From Tricholomella constricta (Eukaryota > Basidiomycota > Agaricomycetes > Agaricales > Lyophyllaceae), in the NCBI GenBank assembly GCA_013368375.1, contig JAACJP010000012.1, positions 186,001 through 250,000 of the forward strand: a stretch of 64,000 nucleotides of DNA, given 5' to 3'. The position numbers and the translations under genes are program-made. Under the pieces are notes generated by a model. It was not told the origin of the DNA. It was given only the letters and a program-made list of their open reading frames with translations, and ran no database searches. Below, piece by piece: positions 1-10,144 of the stretch (its first letter is position 1; every line of letters begins with the position of its first letter).

Positions 1-594
1 CCAATGCTCGCATTCAAGAGCGCACCAATAGATGTCCTGATGATTCTCAGATGTGCCTCAGTGAGATCAAGAGGTTTGGTGTGCGGCGGTGACGGAATGG
101 ACTCTGTGTAGCCTTCTAGAAGAGACGTAATAGCTTGTGGAAGCCCTGCCTCTAGTAAACGGCCACGATTTTCGTCTAGACATGGCATCAGACCGTATCT
201 GTTTTGAATTACTGAGGAGTCGATCTACCATGATCCATGCATATATTGGCGGCTACCCGCAGCAGTTCAAAGACCACCGACGTATACTTGTCATCCGGAA
301 CTCCTGACCCGTGCAAAGAGAGGGTGAAAAGAGATGTCAGAGTTATCGGAAGTGCCGTTCTCCCGAGGATAGAGTGATTATCGTCTGCATTCCGGGTCTC
401 AGGCGGGTATACACTGCGCTAAAAAGAGACGACTGCTCACCTGGGCCGTCCCGGGAGCGAAGTGCATTTGCCAATGTCTGTGAGACTGTCTCTACTTCGT
501 TCCAAGATTCATCTGAATCGGAGGTGTGGATTTCTTCCAGGAGTGCAGACAAGCGCTGTGCCAGGGCTGCGAGGTCTGTAGATGGGTCGCCCAT
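1..594 (-). CDS. Armadillo-repeat protein, RAP1GDS/SmgGDS-like (5' part, runs off left edge)
   Basis: Only the N-terminal exons are in the window. The ATG at 594 opens MGDPSTDLAALAQRLSALLE; an in-frame ATG at 711 is possible but would put the start 120 bases from the neighbouring gene's ATG. Exon 1 ends at 441 before a GTGAGC donor. The next exons read KYTSVVFELLRVAANICM and then, after a second intron, RGRLLEAGLPQAITSLLEGY and HLRIIRTSIGALLNASI. Such helical stretches with N..NR..LL..G..  spacing are typical of armadillo repeats in fungal proteins related to SmgGDS, which acts as a chaperone or exchange factor for small GTPases. The family call rests on this pattern only and the 3' part is missing. 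It is divergent from the OTU gene, with 236 bases between the two starts, so a shared promoter is likely. Confidence 0.55.
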
Positions 595-830
595 CTTCGT
601 GCAGCGGATGAGAAAGTTAGATGGAAGGGTACTTGAGAGCAGAATTTGTATTTCTGTGTAGATCAGTGGTATACTGTGGAAACGAAGACGTGAGTTGTGG
701 TGCTGAGCCAAGTGTTTATCGAATTGTTATTTATCATCTCCGATATTGAATCGGATGATCGCGTGGCTGTGCAGCGTTCAACGGAGCTGCGGCCTGCGGA
801 GCTTGCTCCGTCTCTCCTCTCCGCTCCACC

Positions 831-1849
831 ATGGCTGCAGGTTCAAAGAAATTTAAGCAAAAGAAAGTCCACTCCCCGCCACAAGATCTACCCCCTCCTC
901 CCGTAGACGATGAGCTCATGGACGATCTCTTCGCACAGCTCGATTCTCGAGATCAGACTGTGCAAGCTGCGTCTGCCGTTGTGATCAACGAGGTTCAAAA
1001 TCGCCAGGCCGAACAGATAACGTCGCGCTCCAAGCAGGACGCAAAGAGTCGCTTTAAAGCACGGCAGGTGTGTGGTGAGCTGAACGTCTCGTTATCGGTG
1101 CCTTTCTGACACGACAATTGAACATACAGGCTCGAAAGGCTGCCGCACTCGAGCAGACGTTTTCTGCAGCTGATCCTGAAGCAGAAGCCAGGCTAAAGAA
1201 AGAAGCAGAGAACGAAGAGAGGGACATTGAAAAAGTGTGCCAGGAACAGATGCTACAAATTCAAGAAGTACGTTCTTCATTGTCCGCACGCTGATTCGAT
1301 AGTGATGTACCCCAGGTCAATCCCGATGGCCATTGCCTTTACTCCGCAGTCGCTGACCAGCTTGCACTTCTTGGTATTCTTCCCAGTCCCCAAGCAAACT
1401 ATGCGACTGTCCGCCAAGCTGCCTCACAGTATATGTTCACTCACCCAGATGACTTTGTACCGTTTCTCGCGCCTTCCCATGATACTGGGATCATGACGCC
1501 GGAAGGGTTTAGAGTCTATTGTGCAAACATACGCGACACAGCGGAATGGGGTGGCGAACCTGAAATCCAAGCCCTGAGCCGGACATACAATGTGCCTATT
1601 CATGTCGTTCAAGGGGGCCGCCCCTCCGTTGTTGTTCACAATCCTGCAGGCTCACATGTCGCGAGCGATGACAAAAGAGTTGTACGCATTAGCTATCATC
1701 GAAGAATGTATGGTCTTGGCGAGGTCAGTGCCTTGCATTTGTTTTCGATATCGATGGTGACGGCTTCGATTCAGCACTACAACTCTTTACGACCAAAGAG
1801 TACATTATCCCAGATATCCCAAAAGATGCATACCATGCTTTCTTCTTGA
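831..1849 (+). CDS. OTU-domain cysteine protease (deubiquitinase), OTUD6-like
   Basis: Four exons (introns 1068-1129, 1268-1315, 1721-1771) give 285 residues, normal for OTUD6/yeast Otu2. The N-terminal third is charged and helical (EQITSRSKQDAKSRFKARQ, then a KEAENEERDIEKVCQEQ coil). The OTU domain starts at VNPDGHCLYSAVADQLA, where DGHC carries the catalytic Cys (DGNC in most relatives). It ends in RISYHRRMYGLGEHYNSLRP, where YGLGEHYN supplies the catalytic His; this motif is split by the last intron. OTUD6 proteins remove ubiquitin and associate with translating ribosomes. The ATG at 831 has a good context and is the only start giving the usual N-terminus. The stop lies 48 bases from the convergent stop of the beta-adaptin gene. 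Confidence 0.9.
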
Positions 1850-1897
1850 TAACATACGCCATGTATTCCCCAACGGAGATCGATTGAAAGTGGAAAG

Positions 1898-4547
1898 CTA
1901 GAACAACAAGTCATCGAGATCTCCATGTCTATTAGCTTGTTGGTTTCCGGCTGCCATGGGACGTGGCTCGTCCTGTAAGTAGTTACCAAATGCGCCATCC
2001 AAGTTGGAATACGGATCAGCCGCGCGTGGCGGTTCATCATCGTCTCCATCGTCGTGGTCCGAGCTTATGTCTGCTTCTTTCGAAAAATTGGAAGATGATG
2101 GTGCTGGTGGTGCTGGTGGTGCTGATTCTGTCGCAGGAGTATCATCAGCAGAGATATGAGCTTCGTCTATCCGTGGTTCCGATGGTCCCGGACCAGGAAT
2201 ATTTATCGCGGCTGGTGGAAGTTGTGGACGGGGTAGAGGGACCAATGCGGCTCGCGAATGAGTGTTCAGCGCCGGACTATCTATCAGTGCTTTCCCAGCC
2301 GCATTGCGAATGAACGTCTGGAAAACATTGTCAGGCCGGTCCGACGCGACAACGGCAGTGCTTACCTCGGGATTTTTGTGATAGATACTGCCCAACGTGC
2401 CAGTGTGTAACAGAAGCTGGTCCAATGCACCCCGATCCATCCGGTCAGAATCCGTGGTGATAGCAGGCTTCTCCGCGAGCACAATCTCACCAGCTACTGC
2501 TGGATTGACAGCCAACATCCGCCAGTACATGAACCCTCTGTCACGAAGGTCAGGGTTATCCACGTCTTCAGTGGCCCACTTGAGCACTTTGTGCACAAGT
2601 TCCTTCGTCGTATCTGATTTCGACTTGTAGATGAATAACTTGACGGCCGCAGTTAGTAGAGCAAGTTGCACCTGTTTAAATGATGTTAACGATGTGGAAT
2701 CGACTGCGTCAACGTCAGATGTACCTCTACGCTTTCATCCAAGAAAGTGTACAGCAGGTCGTCAAGAAGTTCATCCGAGTTATCGATTCTATCAGAGAAC
2801 TGCCCTAAGACCCAAATCATGGCGGCCTTGGATTCGGGTTCATCCAAAAGGTCAAGGTTTTCGCAAAGTTTCGGTATGATGCCTTCGTATTTCCCTGGAT
2901 AGCGCCGGAAGATATCTTTGGTGACAATGACTGTCTCTTGGACGACATACGAGACTTTCGTCTCAATGAGGCCAAGCAGCGCTTGAATGCAATTATCCGC
3001 CGACTCTTCCACTTTGATCGCCAATCGACCAATCGAGCGAACAGCTTTACGGACGAAGTCTACATCAACCTCAGAGGCATACCTACGCCAAGAATTAGCG
3101 TAGGGACTTGCTGGGTACGATGGACATACTCTTGTAACTCGGCCAGGACCTCACTGGCATTCTCTGCACGGGCGAGACGATACATGATCTCCAATTTTGC
3201 AAGTTTGACATAGATTGGGTCATTGTATTTGCAAAAAAAGACCTTGACGTCGTTTTTCAGAACAGCCGGACGTCGTTGGATGATGAGGAGGATGTTTCGT
3301 AATGCGACATATTGAACCTCGGGACCCGAGGAAAGGAGGGTTACTAAATACGCTCAATCAACACACTAGGTAGTCATGTATGTTGAGCAAACTGACCGAG
3401 AGGTGGGCCCATCTTCTTGCAGCAGTAGTCTATGAGTCTCCTGTTTTCCATGTAGTTCATTAGGTATAGCAGGGCTTTGATGGTGGTTAAGACAACTGCA
3501 GAATTGGCATGTTGGAGTTGGACAACGATCCGTTCTGCCATAAGTTCTGCATCGGCATGCCTTTCCGGTACGTAGCGCAATAAGGAGTCCAATATATATA
3601 TTTGTCCCCATCTATGGACCGAGTCAGCGAGCAAGTCGAAAGTTAAAAGCGTCACCAACTCAGAGCTTTCGCCAAGCGCAGTGAGCAATTTGTTCGCCGT
3701 GGCAAGGTTCAGCTTGAATATTACACCGTCGTGCCGATCGCCGATTTCAGAAAGGGCAGCAACAGCGTTCGCTACAACCGTGGCATTACTGTCCAGCATA
3801 AGGTCGCGAAGCATTTCGACGAATCCTCCTCTCTCAGCTCTCCGGGGGTCAGCTGTGTACAGCTTGACGACGCAGATAGCAGCTGTTTTTCGAACATAAG
3901 GATCGCGATCCTTCAAGCAGTGTCGCAGGGGTTCGGTCAGCGCGTCCGTGACGACGGGAATGGGAATATAAGACATGGTACGGATTGCGAGAGCTCGGAT
4001 GAGGGGATTTCGATCATTGCAGTCCTACAAACATTCAGGTGGCGGAAAAAGAGGATCAATTATCTATTCGGACTGACCTGGAGGAAGTTTGGGATAACGA
4101 GGTGTATCTGGTCCGGCTTTGATCGACCATAGCTCACAAGGAAGAGGTAAACCACTGTATATCGAGATTGAAAATCAATCGCTTATCGCGCGACTGGATG
4201 TTTCTCACTCTTCTTTATTTCCAGTAGGGGAGTGCCGAGGCATTGGACCACGTCGGTGAACAAGGGTGACACTCAACACGAAGCCATATCAACGATCGCT
4301 CAGCCTTTCGCGGAAGATAGGAAAGGTGTACCAACTATCATTGCCCATTGTTATATTTGCGACGACTTTCTTTAGTGCTGTCTTCCGCTTCAGATACTTC
4401 TTGTCCTTCGTTTCAGCCGCCTGCAGCTCTGCGCGAAGTTCCTGGAGGCTTGGTATTCAACCGCGAGCGCGCCGATTATTGGGCAAAGTAGCGAACCTCG
4501 ATTTTCCCTCTCTGGAAGAACTTTGCATCTTGTCCTGCATTTGCCAT
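1898..4547 (-). CDS. Beta-adaptin, AP-1 clathrin adaptor large subunit
   Basis: Translation from the ATG at 4547 gives [20 protein letters not shown], then [20 protein letters not shown], the invariant beta-adaptin N-terminus, split by short introns. Further exons carry [54 protein letters not shown] and [16 protein letters not shown], the HEAT-like trunk of adaptins. The frame continues into an acidic Pro/Ser linker ([15 protein letters not shown]) and ends in DLDDLLF. The total is about 700 residues, so the C-terminal ear of animal AP1B1/AP2B1 is absent, as in other fungal beta subunits. The product works at the trans-Golgi and endosomes, selecting dileucine cargo and recruiting clathrin. 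AP-1 rather than AP-2 is inferred from the strength of similarity, which I cannot quantify. The terminal DLL-type motif could bind clathrin. Confidence 0.9.
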
Positions 4548-4911
4548 TCGCGATTAAGGAAGATCTCGTAGACACAGTGTCGACGTCGCTCGTAGGAGTT
4601 GTTGAGATGAGATTTAAATTCCCGACTACGTTACATCAGCAACTCAGGCATAAACCCTGTCGAGAAATAATGATGTAAGTATGGGAATGGACAAGAATAG
4701 TACGTGAAAAATGTAAAATAGGAGAGATAGACAGAGGAAGGAAAAAAAGGGATACAGGTAAGGTAAGAATTGTATGAGAAAGGCTTAAAGAGCGAAATTA
4801 CCTTGGAGAATAACCGCGACGTTGGTCAAGGGATCAGATGACGTAAGCGCGTTCATCGAAGGAGCCATGTAGTGTTCGCAGCGGCCGCAAACCGCGGATT
4901 CGTAAAATGCC
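4548..4911. promoter_or_regulatory. Bidirectional intergenic region between beta-adaptin and Rmp1/NEPRO-like gene
   Basis: 364 bases separate two divergent start codons. The strand downstream of 4675 is purine-rich (GGAGAGATAGACAGAGGAAGGAAAAAAAGGG), i.e. a pyrimidine-rich tract on the other strand, as is common in fungal promoters. No gene or clear TATA box seen. Confidence 0.4.
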
Positions 4912-6062
4912 ATGAAGCGGCACACTGAACCGCTTCGTATTTCTTCGACTGCAAGGAGCTCGCTTGGAAGTTCCCGCCATGGTGCGGTCGATGCGGTGCT
5001 AAAGGACCTCAAAAACTATTCACGTCGCCTCAACGTAGCTCTGAGTGCATTCACGGACGAATACCGCGTTCTCGAGCGGTTGTATTACAAAGGCAAAAAT
5101 CAGCACCGCTTGTCCCTCTTTTGGAGACGGGTTACGGAGATTCGACGTTTCTGTGACCGGTTCGATGGACTACACATTGACCAGGCTGTGGACACTTTAC
5201 GAGCTTCCTTCTTCAGTGGTGAAGATGTGTCGAGCAAGTAGATACATTTTCTATTGCCCTCTACATCCACTCAAACCCTCTTACAAGCCCCAAGATGATG
5301 AGAGGCTCTTGGACGCACTTACCAAACGTTCTATTGGTTGATTTGGTCTTGCGACGATTGTACATGGGTTCAGCATTGTTAGAGAAGGTAAGAAAAGTTA
5401 AAATATCTCAACGATTTACTCAGATCATCATCAATCCAGATGCAAGCAAAACTACTTGACTCCTATAGGTTCGATTTAACATTCGAAAAAAAGCGTATAT
5501 TGACCTGCTCGCTAGATCCTTTACACTTGCGATGCAGTCTGGAGCTTTTCTCCAGCTAATAGTGATTTTGGTCGCCGTCGCCTCACGAATGAGAGCAATT
5601 TGCGAAGAACTACAAGAAGTCCTCCAAACCACCACCAACACAGCTCGGCGCCTCCATGAGATACTATCTGTATGTTTGTCGTCACGCACGTAATACAGAC
5701 TTACACCTAACCCGCCAACTCGTGAAGGCGTCGACGATATCTACAGAAATGATTAGCCTCTCATCCCCCGAAGTTGCTGTGGATAGCAGCATAGTGGTTG
5801 GTGCTGAAGGTTCCTCAATGCCACAGCTTACCGAGGTCATCAAACCCAGTCCCAAATCTGTGGACACTATCATAACTGGTGCGACTTTGAGCTCAACATC
5901 AAACGGGATGCCTAACCTTTCAGCACCATAACAGTAGAGCGCAACGTCGAGCAAGCCAAAACATCAGCCAAAGTGAAAAAATCAACGAAAGACCGTGAGG
6001 CGAGTCGCAGCAAAAAAAGACAGAAGCCAAAAGACGAGATCGACGATATATTCGGATTTTAG
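4912..6062 (+). CDS. Rmp1/NEPRO-like protein (probable RNase MRP subunit)
   Basis: Five exons (4912-5218, 5305-5387, 5469-5669, 5728-5878, 5935-6062) join in frame to 289 residues. The N-terminal helical domain has VLERLYYKGKNQHRLSLFWR, the hallmark of the Rmp1/NEPRO family: an LxRLxYKxKNQHR core followed by Trp. LLVDLVLRRLYMGSALLEK and a hydrophobic helix FLQLIVILVAVASRMRAICE follow. The C-terminus is a Lys/Arg-rich tail ending DEIDDIFGF, a closing motif I associate with nucleolar members. Yeast Rmp1 is a protein of RNase MRP, which cleaves pre-rRNA, so a nucleolar role in rRNA processing is inferred. An in-frame TAA three codons upstream fixes the start at 4912. The least certain junction is exon 4/5; the predicted joining codon is Val. 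Confidence 0.7.
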
Positions 6063-6391
6063 AAACAAGTCGCGATCTTCAGTCTCTGTGTCATAGTCTA
6101 GCGAACAAATTCCATCCGCGCAAGCTGCCATTGGGTGTCAAACCTGAGTTGCATTGGGCATTCAGCGACTACCTAAGTAGCAAAGAGAATGTGTATCCTC
6201 GCGTGCGAAGTAATAAAGTAGATAAAGCAAAAAGGGTAGTAGTTAAAGAGTCCAACGTGCATGAGAAAACGCGATCCAAACGGTATATGTTTATATTCTA
6301 AGAAAGTCCATTGCAGGCTGCCATTAAAAAGTTGCACACATTTTCACCGTCGTCATACCAGATTGCTCACTGGGTCCCCGAGAAAGTTTTC
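6063..6391. other. Intergenic 3' region
   Basis: About 330 bases between two convergent stop codons. It is AT-rich with AATAAAGTAGATAAAG-like runs that could act in 3'-end formation; nothing coding recognised. Confidence 0.4.
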
Positions 6392-7984
6392 CTAAAGAGC
6401 GAGGAAGGTTGCCCCCACAACGAAGAGAGCAACGAGGGCTCTCGGCGATGCCAAGGCACCGGCACCGTTGTCCTGGACTTGGCTTTCAGCTTCACCGGTT
6501 GATGCGGGAGCCTCGCTGGTAACAGCAGAGGGTTCAGGGGTCGAGGGTGCGTTTGCAGCGGCGGCATTGTTGAGTGCAGCACCAACATCCTGAGGGATCA
6601 TAAGAGGGGTGGTGCCGGTAGCGCTGAGATCGATGGATCCGTCCTCTTTCAAAACTTCCGTATTGGCGGCAAGGAAGTTACGAGTGTAAAGAACGTTCTC
6701 GGCAGTGATTGCGTGGGCCCAGTCGGGAATACCAGCGAGGTCGATGTTGCCGCCCCATTTGGAAGCCTGAAGATTGCTGCCAGTTTGCTTGGTGGTGTAA
6801 GAAGCGTAAGCAGCAACATCAGGGTTCTAAGGAAGTCGCTCAGTTGAAATTTTTTTTGTACGAAGGTTATTTGTACACTTACGCTGGCACCAAGTGATTG
6901 CATTGATCCAGAAACAGAGGACACGGAACCGAAGGCGCTGGGGGGGTTACTAATACCACAACGTTAATAATCTGGAGCCCGAAGGCAAAGGTACCAAACT
7001 GCGTACATGATACCGAACATGCCCTTTTGGCAGTGACCAGGGGTGGCGCAATGGAAGTAAACTGGGTTTGTGTCGTTGACGACTTGGGTGACTTGGGAAT
7101 ACTGAGATGAGATGAGAGAAAATGGCAGTATGTGAATTGAACTTACAGACGAAGTCCTTGTCCTTGACACCAGAAGCGAAGAGAGCATCGCTAGACTTGT
7201 TGCAAGGGGTGAGAGCAGACGACTTGGTGACGGTGTGAGTGTTGGCGCCCCACATGAACTTGATGGTGTCTCCGACGGAAGCATTCACAGCGAAGGGAAC
7301 ATAGCGGAGAACACCTTGGCTGGGGGCGACAATGATAGTGTGGGTGGCGCCAGTACCCGAGCTGCCCTCACTGCCGCTAGTGGCGGTGGGAATGTAAGGG
7401 TTGGCGGGGCCACCATAGGTAGCAAGGCATTCTATAATACAACAGTTGAAAGCGGCGTAAAGTAGAAGTTTTGAACAACGTACGAGACACACAGTCGTCA
7501 TAGCCAGATCCTCCCCAGTTGGCATTTCCAGAGCCATAGGCAGGTGAGGAGTAGGCAGGCCATGCTGCAGACGTAGAGGTGGCAACGGCTTCTGAAGTCC
7601 ATTGATTGTCGTTGCTGGAACCGTATGCACCAGAATTTGAGCCGCTCGATCCGTATGCACCACTTGAGCCATATGCACCATTTGCGCCATAGGCACCACT
7701 CGATCCGTATGCACCAGCACCGTAGTTGCCAGCAGCTGGAGTGGCCTTGGCAGCAGCCGGGTTCTCGCTAGCGAGTTGGCTAATATTTGATCTTAGCTGG
7801 AAATTCAGATTATGACAGAGGAAGCAACTTACGAGGCAAGCTCGATCGTATCCGTAATAGGGATGCCGTTAGGGGCAGAGACAGCAACTTCATCACCGAT
7901 TGCGCTGTCTTGCGGTCGGGGAAGGGCAGAAGCAAAGCCAGAAAGGAGTGCGGCAGCACCGAGGAAAGGAGCGATGAAGACCAT
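6392..7984 (-). CDS. Secreted GPI-type cupredoxin (plastocyanin-like) protein
   Basis: The ATG at 7984 starts a signal peptide MVFIAPFLGAAALLSGFASA, followed by LPRPQ, a plausible Kex2-like region. After the first intron comes a Gly/Tyr/Ser-rich segment with GAYGSS repeats, then one cupredoxin domain. Type-1 copper ligands are visible: the His of WGANTHTVT, then Cys, His and Met in YFHCATPGHCQKGMFG. The C-terminal part is Ala/Ser/Thr-rich and ends with a hydrophobic tail ALVALFVVGATFLAL right at the stop, fitting a GPI-anchor signal. This layout matches the fungal cell-surface cupredoxins often annotated as extracellular serine-rich proteins. A single blue-copper domain suggests electron transfer or copper binding rather than oxidase activity, since the multiple copper domains of laccase are absent. 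About six introns; a further 5' UTR intron lies upstream. Confidence 0.85.
7621..7726 (-). repeat. In-gene repeat coding GAYGSS/GAYGAN units
   Basis: Within the cupredoxin gene the unit GCATACGGATCGAGTGGT recurs with small changes, coding GAYGSSGAYGANGAYGSS and further copies. It forms a flexible Gly/Tyr/Ser linker between the signal peptide and the copper domain. Confidence 0.85.
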
Positions 7985-8099
7985 TTCTTAGAATAAGATG
8001 AAGGGAGAAAACCGTAGAGGTGTGGATGTCGTTGGACCGAAAACTAATGAACCTCCCTGGAGGATTTGCTGAAAAACTCTTTCAAAGAGGGGTAGTGAT

Positions 8100-8150
8100 C
8101 TGTGGAGGAGGTAAGTGGATGTAGACAGGAAATAACATAGAATAACTTAC
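8100..8150 (-). other. Predicted 5' UTR intron of the cupredoxin gene
   Basis: On the minus strand a perfect GTAAGT donor at 8150 and a CTCCACAG acceptor at 8100 enclose 51 bases, 116 bases upstream of the ATG. Length and motifs match the coding introns of this locus. It would place the transcription start upstream of 8150, next to a long CT-rich stretch (8190-8285 on this strand). Confidence 0.6.
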
Positions 8151-8791
8151 CTCGAACGAAAGCTTGGCTAGTCGAAGATCAACTCGACTCAGATGAGAGA
8201 GAGAGAGAGAACGAAAGGAAGGAAGGAACGAAAAAAAAAGGAAACGGAGATGAGGGAAAGGTGGAGAAAGACAGAGGAGCGAGGGCATTTAAGATGGCAG
8301 GTCTACGCGGAGATCAAAACCCATGGAAACGAGGATCAGGAAGATGTCGATATCAGGCTGAGCCAAGGCATTGGTTGACTCCAAGGGTATGAAATTCAAA
8401 GTGCCGATTGGCCCTTGGTTGCGATCCGCTTGGCCTCCAGTTCTTCATTTTCCAGTGTTTTATGTATTATCGAGGTTTACTGGTGTACACCAGGACCAAT
8501 CCACCCCTTTTTGCCAAAGTCTATCATATCATTGTCCCACGTGGTTGTGATCGTGCTAAAATCAGTGACGGCCATGTCGGACAGTCTCCGTTGTCAGCCC
8601 AAGTCTACCGTTACGGGTGTTCTTTTCGGAAGCCCGTGCAAGTACGCTTAACATATTCTGCGCTTGTAACAGTGTTTCCAATTAAAAAGTACAACAAATC
8701 TACCTACCAGTACATGTACATCTGCTATCATCGTTTCGAATTCGTCCCTATCTGTCATTTTCTGACCTATCAATGATCCCAACTCGTCTCC
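8151..8791. promoter_or_regulatory. Intergenic region with CT-rich tract upstream of cupredoxin gene
   Basis: From 8190 to about 8285 the plus strand is almost entirely purine (GAGAGAGAGAGAGAACGAAAGGAAGG and onward), giving a pyrimidine tract upstream of the cupredoxin mRNA start, typical of highly expressed fungal genes. The rest up to 8791 shows no convincing gene; the open frame at 8408-8776 has no recognisable features. Confidence 0.45.
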
Positions 8792-9913
8792 TCACACCCG
8801 TCGAGGGCCAGATGGCAGTCCCAACCGCTGTCGTGGAGCAACCCCCTTGGGACTGCCATGATGCTGACTGACGCTTCCTGCCTCCTCCACAAGGGAACGC
8901 CTTGGCGCGGAGCCTGCTGCGCTACGTTTCGCGTCCCGCAACGCCTTGAGTCTGTCGGTCGCTTTCGACGGCGGTGTAGGGTCATCGCGGAAGCCTCGCT
9001 GAGTAGATCGCGAGATGGGTGCTTCAGAACTATAAGCATCGTAGATGTCGCGAAGTCCGCGAGATTTCGGTAGTTCATTGACCGACTGCGCCCGCTCGTG
9101 CTCACTTTCGTCCGTCTCCCGCCTTTGCGTCCGGTCAAGACTAACTGGTCGTCGGCGTTCGCGTTCGTCGAAAAGCCATGATGGCAGATCAGTAGGGTCG
9201 CGCGCCTTCTCCAGGTGGTAGGCTTTCATGGCGCGAGTGAGGCGCGATTCTTGGCCAGGCGGGGTTTCTGAACGATACCCTACTTAGGCGAAATGGCATG
9301 GAGCGGAAACATTGCGTTACCTTCACCCGCAAATGTAGAAATATTAGTAGCCCAAGCTTTGCTGACGCTCACGGTGAGGGTGCTGGCCACGGTTGCTACA
9401 CGGTTCCAGATAGCATTGCCATCTCCAGTTCCAGAATTCACGTCGGGGTCTGGTCGATGATCCGTTAGACAATGAGCGATCAGGAGCCATTATTATTCAA
9501 TCACCTTCGGGGAGATGCTGGTTTTCACCGGGAAACCGTCGTTGCCGCAGCGACTTCATTGCGGTATCCTGGGGGCGTGGCGTGGAGTATGGTTTCTTGG
9601 CTTCATCCTCGAGGCTTGTGTGCGAAGATGCATAACCATTGCCAAGTTTCATGCGATCCAGCAAAGAGGATGCAGTCGAGGAAGCGGAATCATCAGATTT
9701 ATGTGCAGAGCGTGCTTGCAGAAGTGTATCGTTTTGGCGCAGCGGTTGACGAGGGGGTGTGCGAGAACGTTCGCCTTGCGTGTCTGGGCGAGAGGACCGA
9801 GAATCAGGTCTGGGAGTATGACTGCCGTCTCTCGGTCGCACTGTGGAACGAGAGCGAGGCCGGGGATTGCTCGGGAGGCCCCTAGAGCCCATGCGAGGAT
9901 TGCTGGGCAACAT
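8792..9913 (-). CDS. Mso1-like protein with Sec1-binding region
   Basis: Three exons (9913-9529, 9449-9321, 9267-8792) give 329 residues. The middle part reads IWNRVATVASTLTVSVSKAW, then ETPPGQESRLTRAMKAYHLE and RDPTDLPSWLFDERERR. An amphipathic start followed by a short LxxAMxxYHLxKxxxPxDLPxWLF block is the pattern of fungal proteins carrying the Mso1 Sec1-binding region, in which a small exocytosis factor binds the SM protein Sec1. Both flanks are disordered and rich in Ser, Pro and Arg (PRPRSRSTVRPRDGS). The N-terminus has two near-repeats, LPSNPRMGSRGLPSNPRP. If correct, the protein acts at the plasma membrane in SNARE-mediated secretion. The family call is moderate because the region is short. 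Confidence 0.55.
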
Positions 9914-10144
9914 GTAAGAAATAAAAAGAAACGAGAGTTGTTACAGAACCGGTCTGGTAGCTGAATGACAGTGAGCGGGAATGAGAAAAAGAGAGTGGTT
10001 CGCCGGGAACAGCGCGACCTGTTACAAGTAATGCGCGCTACAGATCCTTTAGTGGAAGCACATCAAGGAGATTGCGGTGTCGGCATTCGGGTGCCTTGTC
10101 GTCGGCTTTAAGTATTTGACGACCGCTCACAAAAAATCCAAGCC

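Noticed and set aside
343..711. Start of the armadillo gene at 711
   Set aside because: It would place the ATG 120 bases from the divergent OTU start and adds 39 residues without features; the ATG at 594 is preferred.
8408..8776. 122-codon plus-strand open frame
   Set aside because: No domain, no homologous-looking blocks and no joinable exons; it lies in the intergenic region before the Mso1-like gene.
9515..9964. 149-codon plus-strand frame opposite the Mso1-like gene
   Set aside because: Antisense shadow of the disordered Ser/Arg-rich exon 1.
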